From Actinomycetota bacterium (GTDB taxonomy: Bacteria; Actinomycetota; Acidimicrobiia; Acidimicrobiales; Iamiaceae), in the NCBI GenBank assembly GCA_019639075.1, contig JAHBSO010000002.1, positions 124,001-188,000 on the forward strand: a DNA stretch of 64,000 bases. Direction: 5' to 3'. Positions 26,938 to 35,189 of this stretch are shown piece by piece. The stretch's first letter is position 1, and every line of letters starts with the position of its first letter. Below the pieces are notes generated by a model that had not been told where the DNA came from, ran no database searches, and worked only from the letters and a program-made list of their open reading frames with translations. The position numbers and the translations under genes were made by a program.

Positions 26938-29121
26938 ATGGCGATCACCACCTTCGACGATGCCCGCGCCGCCGTGCGGGCCGGTACCTCCATCGACGAC
27001 GCGGCGGCCGGGCTCGTGGCCTCGATGACCCCGGAGGAGCGCCTCTGGTGCCTCGACGGCGACCAACCCACGTGGGCCGGTCTCGGGTCGCTCGGCAGCG
27101 GTGGCTACCACCGCTCCCCCTTCCCGGCCGCCCAGGTCGAGCGGATCGGGCTCGACGGGGTCGCCTTCGCCGACGGTCCCCGCGGCTGCGTGATCGGCAA
27201 CGCCACGGCGTTCCCGGTGTCGATGGCCCGGGGAGCCACCTGGGACCCGGACCTCGAGGAGCGGATCGGCGACGCGATCGGCCGCGAGCTGCGCGCCGCG
27301 GGGGCGAACCTCACCGGCGCGGTGTGCATCAACGTCCTGCGCCACCCGGCGTGGGGGCGGGCCCAGGAGACCTACGGCGAGGACCCGTTCCTCGTCGGGG
27401 AGCTGGGCGCTGCGCTCACCCGGGGCCTCCAGGGCCACGTGCTCGCCTGTGTGAAGCACTTCGCCTGCAACTCGATGGAGAACGCCCGCTTCACCGTCGA
27501 CGTCACCGTCGACGAGGTGGCGCTGCACGAGGTGTACCTGCCCCACTTCAAGCGGATCGTCGACGAGGGCGTCGCGTCGGTGATGTCGGCCTACAACTCG
27601 GTCAACGGCGAGTGGGCCGGGCAGAGCCGGGCGCTGCTGACCGACGTGCTCCGCGACGAGTGGGGCTTCGAGGGCTTCGTCATCAGCGACTGGATCTTCG
27701 GCATGCGCGACGCCGCCACCTCGGTCACCGCCGGCCTCGACGTCGAGATGCCCTACCGGATGGTGCGGGCCCAACACCTGCCCGACGCGCTGGAGCGCGG
27801 CGACGCCTCGTGGGACGACGTGGACCGGTCCGTCCGCCGGATCGTGGCCACGCTGCTCCGGTTCGACGAGGTCCTCTCCGCACCGGCATCGCCCCGCTCG
27901 ATCCTGGGTGCGCCCGAGCACCGGGCGCTGGCGCGGGAGGCCGCGGCCCGCTCGGTGGTGCTGCTCCGCAACGAGTCCGTCGACGGCACCCCGGTCCTGC
28001 CCCTCGACCCCTCGGCGTCGGTCGCCGTCGTGGGACGGCTCGCCGATCGGGTCAACCTCGGCGACGGCGGGTCGAGCGACGTCTGGGACCTCGACTGCCA
28101 CACCGTGCTCGACGGGCTCCGGGACGCGGTGGGCACGGTGACCCACGACGACGGGAGCGACCCCGACCGGGCCGCGTCGGTCGCGGCCGGCGCCGACGTC
28201 GCGCTCGTGGTCGTGGGCTACACGTTCCTCGACGAGGGCGAGTACATCGGCTCCACCGACCCGGCCCTGACGAAGCTGTTCCCCCCGGCCGACGACCCCG
28301 AGCTCGTCGCCCGCTTCGAGGCCGCCAACGCCGCGCTCGCGCCGACCGAGCAGCCCGAGCGCATCGGCGAACGGCCCGGTGGGTTCAGCGTCGGCGGCGA
28401 CCGCACCTCGCTGCGCCTGCTGGACGAGGACGTCGCCCTGATCCGGGCGGTCGCCGCCGCGAACCCGCGGACCGTGGTGGCGATCCAGGCCGGCAGCGCC
28501 GTCGTGATGTCCGAATGGGCGGAGCTCGTGCCCGGCATCGTCCAGCCCTGGTACGGCGGATGCCAGGCCGGGCCCGGCCTGGCCGACGTGCTCGTCGGCG
28601 ACGTGGTGCCGTCGGCCCGCCTGCCCTTCTCGGTGCCCGCCGACGAGTCCGACCTTCCCCCCTTCGACCGCGACGCCACCTCGTTCACCTACGACCGCTG
28701 GCACGGGTGGTGGCACCTCCGCCGAACCGGCACCGCGCCGGCGTACCCGTTCGGGTTCGGGCTCTCCTACACCACCTTCGAGGTCCCGGGCGACGACGTC
28801 GCGGTCGAGGTGGCGTCGGACGGGCCGGTCGTCGTGACCGGCACCGTGCGCAACACCGGGGACCGGGACGGGGCCGACGTCGTGCAGGTCTACGGCCGCC
28901 TGCCCGACACCGAAGCGCCCGAGCGACTCCTGGGGTTCGCCCGCGTCGAGGTCCCCGCCGGCGGTTCGGTCCCGTTCCGCGTCGAGGTCCCGGTCGACCG
29001 GCTCGCCACCCGCGACCCCGCTGCCCACGCCTGGGCCGCACCGAAGGGGACCTACGTGATCACCGTCGCCCGCCACGCCGCCGACCCCGCCGCCACCGAG
29101 CGTCGGATCGACCTCGTCTGA
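26938..29121 (+). CDS. Glycoside hydrolase family 3 enzyme (beta-glucosidase type)
   Basis: A 727-residue GH3 protein without a signal peptide. The (beta/alpha)8 domain carries GPRGCVIGNATAFP, a CVKHFACNSMEN substrate-binding segment and the nucleophile Asp251 in GFVISDWIFG. The alpha/beta sandwich domain follows (VVLLRNES, ADVALVVVGYTF). A C-terminal fibronectin III-like domain begins after PFGFGLSYTTF. It would release glucose or related sugars from oligosaccharides in the cytoplasm. No transporter or regulator gene is adjacent. It is convergent with an SGNH hydrolase across an amplified repeat. A second, differently arranged GH3 gene lies at 44366. Confidence 0.5.
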   Translation: MAITTFDDARAAVRAGTSIDDAAAGLVASMTPEERLWCLDGDQPTWAGLGSLGSGGYHRSPFPAAQVERIGLDGVAFADGPRGCVIGNATAFPVSMARGATWDPDLEERIGDAIGRELRAAGANLTGAVCINVLRHPAWGRAQETYGEDPFLVGELGAALTRGLQGHVLACVKHFACNSMENARFTVDVTVDEVALHEVYLPHFKRIVDEGVASVMSAYNSVNGEWAGQSRALLTDVLRDEWGFEGFVISDWIFGMRDAATSVTAGLDVEMPYRMVRAQHLPDALERGDASWDDVDRSVRRIVATLLRFDEVLSAPASPRSILGAPEHRALAREAAARSVVLLRNESVDGTPVLPLDPSASVAVVGRLADRVNLGDGGSSDVWDLDCHTVLDGLRDAVGTVTHDDGSDPDRAASVAAGADVALVVVGYTFLDEGEYIGSTDPALTKLFPPADDPELVARFEAANAALAPTEQPERIGERPGGFSVGGDRTSLRLLDEDVALIRAVAAANPRTVVAIQAGSAVVMSEWAELVPGIVQPWYGGCQAGPGLADVLVGDVVPSARLPFSVPADESDLPPFDRDATSFTYDRWHGWWHLRRTGTAPAYPFGFGLSYTTFEVPGDDVAVEVASDGPVVVTGTVRNTGDRDGADVVQVYGRLPDTEAPERLLGFARVEVPAGGSVPFRVEVPVDRLATRDPAAHAWAAPKGTYVITVARHAADPAATERRIDLV

Positions 29122-29130
29122 ACGGACCGC

Positions 29131-29312
29131 CTTTCGACTCGCTCCGCTCGCTCAAGGAACAGAGGGGTGTCGAGCGGAGCGAGCGCCAGTGGTCCCTGAG
29201 CGAGAGCGAGCGCAGCGAGCGAAGTCGAAGGGCGAGCGGAGCGAGCGCCAGTGGTCCCTGAGCGAGAGCGAGCGCAGCGAGCGAAGTCGAAGGGCGAGCG
29301 CAGCCGAAACGC
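29131..29312. repeat. TTTCGACTCGCTCC repeat with 62-bp tandem duplication
   Basis: A left half starts TTTCGACTCGCTCCGCTCGC at 29132. Two near-exact 62-bp units follow (29172-29233 and 29234-29295), each containing GAGCGGAGCGAGCGCC, GGTCCCTGAGCGAGAG and GCGAAGTCGAAGGGC. It fills the 192-bp gap between the convergent GH3 and SGNH genes; no reading frame there looks real. Confidence 0.5.
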
Positions 29313-29313
29313 C

Positions 29314-30468
29314 TCAGGGCGCGAAGGGGCCGCCGGGGGCGAAGGCGTGGGCGGCGAAGCGCTCGCCGATCCGGCGATAGCCGTCGGCATCGGGGTGGAG
29401 GCCGTCGGGGAGCCCGTCGGCGTCGTCGGGTCCGAACAGCTCGAGGCCGTCGAGCAGGTGCAGGTTCGCGTCGCCGTAGGCGCGACGATCCTCCACCACC
29501 TGCGCCAGGAGCTCGCGGATCCGCCGCAGGGTCAGGGCGCCCTCCTCCATCTCGGCGGGCCGCTCGACGACGCCCACGCGACCGCTCCGGAGCGGCACCG
29601 TCGGACCGGGGTGGTCCTCGGCCACCGGGCACACGATGGGGCTCACCAGCAGGATCGGCGTGGTCGGGTGCCCGTCCCGGACGGTGTCGAGGAAGCCGTG
29701 GACGGCCGGGACGAAGGTGCGCTCCCGCATGGTGTCGGCGTTGATCACGTTGATGCCGGCCTTGACGCTGATCAGGTCGACGTCGAGGTCGCGGATCGTG
29801 CGGGCGACCATCTGGTCGAGGTGGCACTGGCCGGCCACCGCGAGGTTCCGCAGCTCGACGTCGGCGGCACGGGCGGCGATCGCCGGCCAGATCCCGGTCG
29901 GTCGATGGGCCTCCAGGCAGTGGCTGATCGAGCTGCCGTAGTGCACCCAGGTCCGTCGTCCCGTCGGCCCCGGCCGGGCGGTCGTCGAGCCGGCCGCCAC
30001 CCGCACCTCGCGCACGGCGACCACGCAACGCTGCGGCAACCAGATCTCGACGCGGCGGAGCGCACCGCCGGTCGAGCCCTGGGCCAACCCCTCGAACCGC
30101 ACCGTGGTCGAGGGCCCCGACTCGATGCCGACCGCGAGGGTGAAGGGGTCGTAGCTGATCGTGGTCCCCACCTCGGTCGACGCCATCGGCCCGACCTCAC
30201 CTTCGACCGCGACGTCGAACACGGCCGGCGCCGCCGGGAAGTCGCCGACCCTGAGGCGGGTGACGTGGACGTCGAGCTCGATCGCGTCGGCGTCGGTGAG
30301 GACCTCCAGGCGCACGCCGGAAGGCATCGACACCATGAGGTCGAGCCGCGGGTCGAGGATCTGGTGGCGGGTCCAGCCGGGGAAGCGCCGGTGCACGACG
30401 CCCTCGGGCGTGCGGTCCTCGTCCAGCGCGCCGACGACGATGAGGTGGTCGGACGGAACGGGTTGCAC
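29314..30468 (-). CDS. SGNH/GDSL-family hydrolase
   Basis: A 384-residue protein with an N-terminal beta-sandwich (about residues 1-165) and a C-terminal SGNH esterase domain. Block I is WVHYGSSISHC (nucleophile Ser in GSS), an Asn-containing block appears in VKAGINVINADT, and block V is DGLHPDADGY with catalytic Asp and His. The two-domain layout recalls carbohydrate esterases, so deacylation of sugars is plausible. There is no signal peptide. The start is GTG 30468 behind a perfect GGAGG five bases upstream. It is divergent from the AI-2E family transporter gene, with a 52-bp gap. Confidence 0.5.
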   Translation of the reverse strand: MQPVPSDHLIVVGALDEDRTPEGVVHRRFPGWTRHQILDPRLDLMVSMPSGVRLEVLTDADAIELDVHVTRLRVGDFPAAPAVFDVAVEGEVGPMASTEVGTTISYDPFTLAVGIESGPSTTVRFEGLAQGSTGGALRRVEIWLPQRCVVAVREVRVAAGSTTARPGPTGRRTWVHYGSSISHCLEAHRPTGIWPAIAARAADVELRNLAVAGQCHLDQMVARTIRDLDVDLISVKAGINVINADTMRERTFVPAVHGFLDTVRDGHPTTPILLVSPIVCPVAEDHPGPTVPLRSGRVGVVERPAEMEEGALTLRRIRELLAQVVEDRRAYGDANLHLLDGLELFGPDDADGLPDGLHPDADGYRRIGERFAAHAFAPGGPFAP

Positions 30469-30520
30469 GGGAACCTCCGGGAGCGGTGCAGCCGCCCGGT
30501 CTAGCGCCTACGTTGCTCGG

Positions 30521-31615
30521 ATGCCCGACGAGGTGACCGAGCGCAGCGCACCGCCACCGCCCCGGGCGCGCATGCGGGCCCACCTCGGCCTGGCCCACGA
30601 CGACCAGCCGCTCGTCCAGCGGATCGGGATCGCCGCGTGGTCGATCATCGGTGTGCTCGTGCTCGCAGCGATCGTGGTGGTCGGGCTGGCCACGATCAGC
30701 TCGGTGGTCCTTCCGCTCCTCTTCGCGTGCGTGCTCGCCGTGCTGTTCCAGCCCCTCGCCCGCCGCATGACCCGACGGGGCGTCCCCAGGGCCATCGCTG
30801 CGGGCATCGTCGTCGTCGGCCTCGTCGCCGTCATGGCCGGTGTCATCGGACTCACGATCTACGGCGTGGTCGACCAGAGCGACCGGATGCTCGACCAGCT
30901 CGACCGGGCGCTCACCGAGCTGGACGTGAGCGAGCAGGACATCGCCAACATCCAGCAGGAGCTCAAGGACCTCGACCCCAGCGTCAGCACCGGCGTCGTC
31001 CGCTCGGTCGCATCCGGCCTCACGACGGCCGCCCAGATCCTGGTCGGGGTGCTGCTCGCCGTGCTGATCATGTACTACCTGATCAAGGACGGCGGCTCAC
31101 TGCGACACGGGATCGTCGCCCGCTCGCCCGACCGCCTCAAGGGTCCGGTCGACGCGTTCATCGGCGACAGCGCGTTCATCCTCCGCCGCTACTGGTTCGG
31201 ACGATCGATCGTGTCGGCGATCGTGGCCGCGGTGGTCGGCATCGGCGCGCTGGTCCTCGACCTGCCGCTGATCCTGACGTTGATCGTCGTCACGTTCGTC
31301 GGCGGCTTCATCCCCTACGTCGGCGCGTTCGTCGGCGGCCTGCTCGCGGTCGTCCTGGCCCTCGGATCCCACGGCATGGTGGCCGCGCTGATCATCCTCG
31401 GGGTCGTCCTGTTCGCCAACCTCGTCGTCGAGAACCTGGTCGAACCGGCGGTGACGGGCGCGACGCTCGAGATCCACCCGCTCGTCGTGCTCCTGGCGAC
31501 CACCGTGGGGGGCATCGTGGGCGGGCTCGCCGGCCTGGTCATGGCCGTGCCCCTCACCGTCATCGCCGGCCGGGCGATCCCGCTCATCTCCGAGGCCATC
31601 GACCCCTCGGACTGA
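30521..31615 (+). CDS. AI-2E family (PF01594) membrane transporter
   Basis: A 364-residue polytopic membrane protein. There are two N-terminal helices (about residues 38-80), a third at about 88-110, an amphipathic coiled region (DRMLDQLDRALTELDVSEQD), then LLAVLIMYYLIKDG and several closely spaced helices including GGFIPYVGAFVGGLLAVVLAL and LVVENLVEPAVTGATLEIHP. The order and motifs fit the AI-2E/YdiK/YhhT family. Members export autoinducer-2-like or other small compounds or exchange sodium and protons; the substrate here is unknown. It ends at a convergent palindrome opposite the SHOCT gene. Confidence 0.5.
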   Translation: MPDEVTERSAPPPPRARMRAHLGLAHDDQPLVQRIGIAAWSIIGVLVLAAIVVVGLATISSVVLPLLFACVLAVLFQPLARRMTRRGVPRAIAAGIVVVGLVAVMAGVIGLTIYGVVDQSDRMLDQLDRALTELDVSEQDIANIQQELKDLDPSVSTGVVRSVASGLTTAAQILVGVLLAVLIMYYLIKDGGSLRHGIVARSPDRLKGPVDAFIGDSAFILRRYWFGRSIVSAIVAAVVGIGALVLDLPLILTLIVVTFVGGFIPYVGAFVGGLLAVVLALGSHGMVAALIILGVVLFANLVVENLVEPAVTGATLEIHPLVVLLATTVGGIVGGLAGLVMAVPLTVIAGRAIPLISEAIDPSD

Positions 31616-31620
31616 CCGCA

Positions 31621-31701
31621 CACCCGGGGTCGGACCCCGACCGTGCACGCGCCGCGATCGGCCACCTCGACCACGTCACGGTCGGGGTCCGACCCCGGGT
31701 G
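31621..31701. repeat. IR-type palindrome, 25-bp perfect arms, convergent junction
   Basis: The arms 31621-31645 (CACCCGGGGTCGGACCCCGA start) and 31677-31701 are exact complements. It lies within the 89-bp gap between the stops of the AI-2E family and SHOCT genes, ending 3 bp before the SHOCT stop. The core is diverged (GGACCCC rather than GGATCCC), with a nested small palindrome in each arm. Confidence 0.5.
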
Positions 31702-31704
31702 GGC

Positions 31705-32076
31705 CTATGACAGGAGCTTGGCCTTGATGGCCCGGAACTCGTCGTCGGAGAGGGAACCGGCCTCGTGGAGGCGGGCGGCCGACTCGAGCTCGGCGGTCAC
31801 GCTCGCGGGCGCTGGTGGAGGCGGCGGCAGCGCCGCCTGCTCCCGGGCCAGGTTGCGGGCGCCGATCCCGTCGCCCCGGCCGACCAGGTAGGCGAGCAGG
31901 CCGAGGAGCGGGAAGAACAGCAGCACGACGGCCCACGCCGCCTTGGCGAACCCCGACAGGTCGTCGCTGCGGATCAGGTCCATCACGACGATGAAGGTGA
32001 CGATCAACAGGTGCACGATCAGGTAGAGGACGAGCAGCGACCAGAGCAGCTCACCGAGCCCGACGTCAGCGATCAT
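31705..32076 (-). CDS. PLDc_N/SHOCT-domain small membrane protein
   Basis: A 123-residue protein. It has two transmembrane helices (about residues 10-33 and 45-68) in the style of phospholipase D N-terminal membrane anchors (LLWSLLVLYLIVHLLIV, WAVVLLFFPLLGLLAYL). A Pro/Ala-rich linker follows, and the C-terminal SHOCT motif is LHEAGSLSDDEFRAIKAKLL. SHOCT segments are short oligomerisation elements; no enzymatic role is expected. The ATG overlaps the end of the upstream Fur-family gene by 11 bp, so the two are translationally coupled. The functional link is unknown. Confidence 0.5.
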   Translation of the reverse strand: MIADVGLGELLWSLLVLYLIVHLLIVTFIVVMDLIRSDDLSGFAKAAWAVVLLFFPLLGLLAYLVGRGDGIGARNLAREQAALPPPPPAPASVTAELESAARLHEAGSLSDDEFRAIKAKLLS

Positions 32077-32563
32077 GGGGTGCCTCCCGAGGTGTTGAGA
32101 CGTGGCCGAGGGCCGTGCAGTCCGTACATGCGCCGACGAGGTCGAGCCGGTGCGACGTCGGGACGAAGCCGTGCCGACGCGCCACCGCCTCCAACGCCGC
32201 CTCGATGGTGCGCTCGACGTCGGCGGTCACCGTGAAGTCCTCGACCCGGCCGCACGACTCGCACATGAGGTGGTGGTGGTGCTCACCGAGGAGGTCCTCG
32301 GCCAGCTCGAACCGGGCGTGCTCGGCCCCGCTGTGCACCCGCGCCACCGCGCCGACCTGTTCCAGCACACCCAGGTTCCGGTAGGCCGAGCTGAGCGCGA
32401 GGTCGGGGTGCACCTCCACCAGTTCGGGGATCGTGGCCGGGCGCCCCTGCTCGACCAGCAGCTCCACCAGCCGCCGCCGACCCGAGGTGTAGACCTGCTC
32501 GACCTCCCGCAGGCGCGCGCCGACCTGCCGGTGCACGTCGTCGAGGTCGGCGGTCGCGGTCAC
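32066..32563 (-). CDS. Fur-family metalloregulator (Zur/Fur-like)
   Basis: A 165-residue repressor. The winged helix covers about residues 20-85 (PATIPELVEVHPDLALSSAY then RNLGVLEQVGAVARV). The metal-binding dimerisation domain contains HHHH (near 102-105) and CESC and CTDC pairs for structural zinc. Unlike the furA at 17818 it has a longer N-terminus and AVARRHGFVPTSHRLDLVG near the end, typical of zinc- or iron-responsive Fur/Zur members. Its regulon is not evident, since the only coupled gene encodes a SHOCT protein. The start is GTG 32563; a repeat array begins about 20 bp upstream, so the promoter must be very close to or within the repeats. Confidence 0.5.
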   Translation of the reverse strand: MTATADLDDVHRQVGARLREVEQVYTSGRRRLVELLVEQGRPATIPELVEVHPDLALSSAYRNLGVLEQVGAVARVHSGAEHARFELAEDLLGEHHHHLMCESCGRVEDFTVTADVERTIEAALEAVARRHGFVPTSHRLDLVGACTDCTALGHVSTPREAPHDR

Positions 32564-32582
32564 GGCGCCACCGTACCGGTGC

Positions 32583-32910
32583 AGCGGTTTCGACTGCGCT
32601 CGCTGGCGCTCGCTCCGCTCAACCAACGGAAGCGGTTTCGACTGCGCTCGCTGGCGCTCGCTCCGCTCAACCAACAGAAGCGGGGTCCTCGATCGAGCGC
32701 AGCCCCTTCTGTTCCTCGAGCGAGCGAAGCGAGTCGAAAGGCGAACGAGAGGTCGAGCGCAGCGAGGCCACTCAACCTGTTCCTTGAGCGAGCGAAGCGA
32801 GTCGAAAGGCGAAAGAGAGGTCGAGCGCAGCGAGGCCGCTCAACCTGTTCCTTGAGCGAGCGAAGCGAGTCGAAAGGCGAAAGAGAGGTCGAGCGCAGCG
32901 AGGCCGCTCA
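32583..32910. repeat. Amplified repeat array: 2 x 48 bp then 3 x 68 bp
   Basis: Two 48-bp units at 32583-32630 and 32631-32678 (each with TTTCGACTGCGCTCGCTGGC) are followed by three 68-bp units at 32709-32776, 32777-32844 and 32845-32910 (each with TTGAGCGAGCGAAGCGAGTC or its one-base variant, and GGTCGAGCGCAGCGAGGCC). The last unit includes the stop codon of the TetR gene. This accounts for the whole 344-bp gap 32564-32907, which otherwise shows no gene. Confidence 0.5.
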
Positions 32911-33498
32911 GGCGACGGGGACCGACGCGCCCTGACCGGCGAGGACGGTGTCGACGACGCGGTCCACGAGGGCGGCCACGGCATCGTCGTCGGCGACGAA
33001 GCCCATGAGCACCGCCTCGGCCACGCCGTGCACCGCGCACCACATGACCGTGCCGACCTCGGTCGGGTCGCCGGGCGCGAGCAGACCCTCGTCGATCGCC
33101 TGCGCCGTCGCCGCGTTGGCCAGCTCGAAGGCTCGGGTCGCCGGCGGGAACGAGTCGGCGTCGGCCAGGGCCGACGGGGGGTAGAGGAAGAGGAGGGAGA
33201 ACAGCGCGGGCGACGATCGGGCGTGGTCGACGTAGGCCCGGCTGTAGCCCCGGATGCGGGCGAGCGGGTCGGTGTCGGCGTCGGTCACCGCCTCGAACCG
33301 CTCGACCAGGCGGCCGAAGTGCTCCTCGGCGACCGCGGCCACGAGGTCCTGCTTGTTCTCGACGTAGAGGTACAGCGCCGGTGCGGTGACCCCGAGCTCG
33401 CGGGCGACCGCCCGCAGCGACAACCGTTCGGCGCCGTCCCGTTCCAGCTGGGCCCGCGCGGTGGCCAGCACCAACTCGCGCGACAGCGGGGCGCTCAC
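32908..33498 (-). CDS. TetR-family regulator
   Basis: A 196-residue repressor with the N-terminal helix-turn-helix LSLRAVARELGVTAPALYLY followed by VENKQDLV, and a C-terminal ligand domain resembling TetR_C_33/WHG types (SRAYVDHARSSPALFSLLFLYPP). The start is GTG 33498, overlapping the stop of the first carotenoid oxygenase gene (GTGA). It is therefore the third gene of an operon with two carotenoid oxygenases and probably senses their substrate or product. A candidate operator is at 36630-36642 before the first gene. Confidence 0.5.
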   Translation of the reverse strand: MSAPLSRELVLATARAQLERDGAERLSLRAVARELGVTAPALYLYVENKQDLVAAVAEEHFGRLVERFEAVTDADTDPLARIRGYSRAYVDHARSSPALFSLLFLYPPSALADADSFPPATRAFELANAATAQAIDEGLLAPGDPTEVGTVMWCAVHGVAEAVLMGFVADDDAVAALVDRVVDTVLAGQGASVPVA

Positions 33499-35189
33499 GT
33501 GAACCGGTCCCCGTACATCTCCTTCGCCACCTTGGCGGTGCGGACCATCGCGACCGCGTGCCGTGGGAGGTCCCGGATCGCGCCCCACACGTCGGCCCCG
33601 AGCGACACCGAGTAGTCCGGCCGGCGGCGACCCGACGACGGAGGCATCCAGCACGAGTGGAGGAGCAGCGCCGGACGGAAGCCCTTGGCGGTCGCCCGGG
33701 CGATCGGCCCACGGGCCAGGTCGGCGGCATCGAACAGCTGCACCTCCTTGTCGCCGTCCCGGTGGACGAGGACGAGGACGTACCCGTCGTCGGGATCGGT
33801 GGCGCCCCGCCGGGGGACGAACTGGGGCGGGCTCGGGAACGCACCGCCGTCGTAGGTCCAGCGGTCGACGATCTCCATGACGTCGAGGTCGAAGCGCACG
33901 AGCGACGCCGGGATCGGCTCGGTCGGAAGATCCTTCGGGTGGATCAGGCAGTTGAGGTCGGCGTCGCCGTAGAGCTTCCACCATGCCTCGGGGACGAGCT
34001 CCGGGTCGAAGCCGACCCCGGCGAACCAGAGCTGTCGGCTGCCGGCGCGGGCCGCGGCCGAGGAGCGGTCCCGGGTGGCGAGCACCGCACCCCAGAAGTC
34101 GTCGTCCCACGCCAGCTTCGACTCGAGGACCTCGCCGGACCCGGCGTCGATGCGGTACCGGCCCACCACACCGGGCTGCACCCCGAGGGCGATCAGGCCC
34201 TCGTACTCGGCCGGGATGGGCGGCGCGTCGCCGTGGGCCGCGGCGCCGGCCTCGAGCTTGATCATGAGGTCGGCGAGCGGGATGTGCTCCAGGTACGCGG
34301 TGATCGTGCCGTCGGCGTCGTCCTCGTCGACCGACAGGTGTCCGGTCGGCATGGGGATCGTCACGCTGGTCACCGGCACCGGCGACCCGGGCGGCGTGGC
34401 CTCCAGGTCGGCCTTGGCCACGATGCTCAGGTGGGTGACGTCGTCGTTCGGCTTCGTGCGCTCGCCGATCCCCACGACCTCGGGACCGACCGCGAACGGC
34501 AGGTCGCTGAAGACGAGGTGCGAGCGGGTGGCCTTGATGTCGTGGATGGACTCGAACGGGGCCAGGCCGGTGAGCGGCCACCGCTGCACCGGACCGTCGA
34601 GACCCCAGCGGGCGACGAACGCCGTCGGCCCCGACGCGCTCGGCACCGGGGTGGAGTTCACGAAGTAGAGGGCCCGCTCCTCGTGGTCGGCGGCCGGGTG
34701 GGCGGCGACCGCGATCATCGGCTCCAGCACGCCGGGCATGGCCTGGAACCACTCGCCGTTGCTGCCGACCGGGGTGATGACGTCGAGGGTGACCGGGTCG
34801 ACCTCGACGGGCCGACCGGCGTCGTAGCCGACGAACAGCCGACCGTCGATGGGCTCGACGTTGGTGTTCGCGAGGTTGGTGACGCCGAACGGTGACAGCT
34901 CGGCGAACGCCAGGTTCCGGAACAGGAACGGCAGCTTCTCCCGGATGCGCAGCACCCGGGTGCGCACCCGCCGCTGGCGCACGGGCACGCGGCCACCGCG
35001 GTCGGGGGTGAGCTCGATGCGGCAGAGGAGGCCCGGCGCGTCGAACCAGTGTCCCTTCGGCTCGCGCTTGTCGGGTCCGACGATGAAGACCGATCCCTCG
35101 ACGTCGTCGGGCCAGGCCCCCTCCACCACCAGCAGGTGCTGGAACCGGTCGCCGCCACCGCGGAAGAGGTTGCCGGTGAGCGTCGCCAT
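33495..35189 (-). CDS. Carotenoid oxygenase family protein (A)
   Basis: A 564-residue member of the RPE65/CCO family of non-heme iron dioxygenases, which cleave carotenoids, apocarotenoids or stilbenes. Likely iron-binding histidines lie in VAAHPAADHE, FESIHDIKAT, an intermediate strand and LLLHSCWMP near the C-terminus. It is longer than its neighbour and divergent from it, closer to lignostilbene/retinal pigment-type members with a long N-terminal part. The ATG at 35189 overlaps the stop of the upstream oxygenase by one base (TGATG). No carotenoid biosynthesis genes are nearby, so an imported or endogenous polyene is acted upon. Confidence 0.5.
   Translation of the reverse strand: MATLTGNLFRGGGDRFQHLLVVEGAWPDDVEGSVFIVGPDKREPKGHWFDAPGLLCRIELTPDRGGRVPVRQRRVRTRVLRIREKLPFLFRNLAFAELSPFGVTNLANTNVEPIDGRLFVGYDAGRPVEVDPVTLDVITPVGSNGEWFQAMPGVLEPMIAVAAHPAADHEERALYFVNSTPVPSASGPTAFVARWGLDGPVQRWPLTGLAPFESIHDIKATRSHLVFSDLPFAVGPEVVGIGERTKPNDDVTHLSIVAKADLEATPPGSPVPVTSVTIPMPTGHLSVDEDDADGTITAYLEHIPLADLMIKLEAGAAAHGDAPPIPAEYEGLIALGVQPGVVGRYRIDAGSGEVLESKLAWDDDFWGAVLATRDRSSAAARAGSRQLWFAGVGFDPELVPEAWWKLYGDADLNCLIHPKDLPTEPIPASLVRFDLDVMEIVDRWTYDGGAFPSPPQFVPRRGATDPDDGYVLVLVHRDGDKEVQLFDAADLARGPIARATAKGFRPALLLHSCWMPPSSGRRRPDYSVSLGADVWGAIRDLPRHAVAMVRTAKVAKEMYGDRFT

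Noticed and set aside
32583-32910. Possible CRISPR array
   Set aside because: The units are contiguous tandem copies with no unique spacers and no cas genes; they are expansions of the dispersed gene-end repeat.
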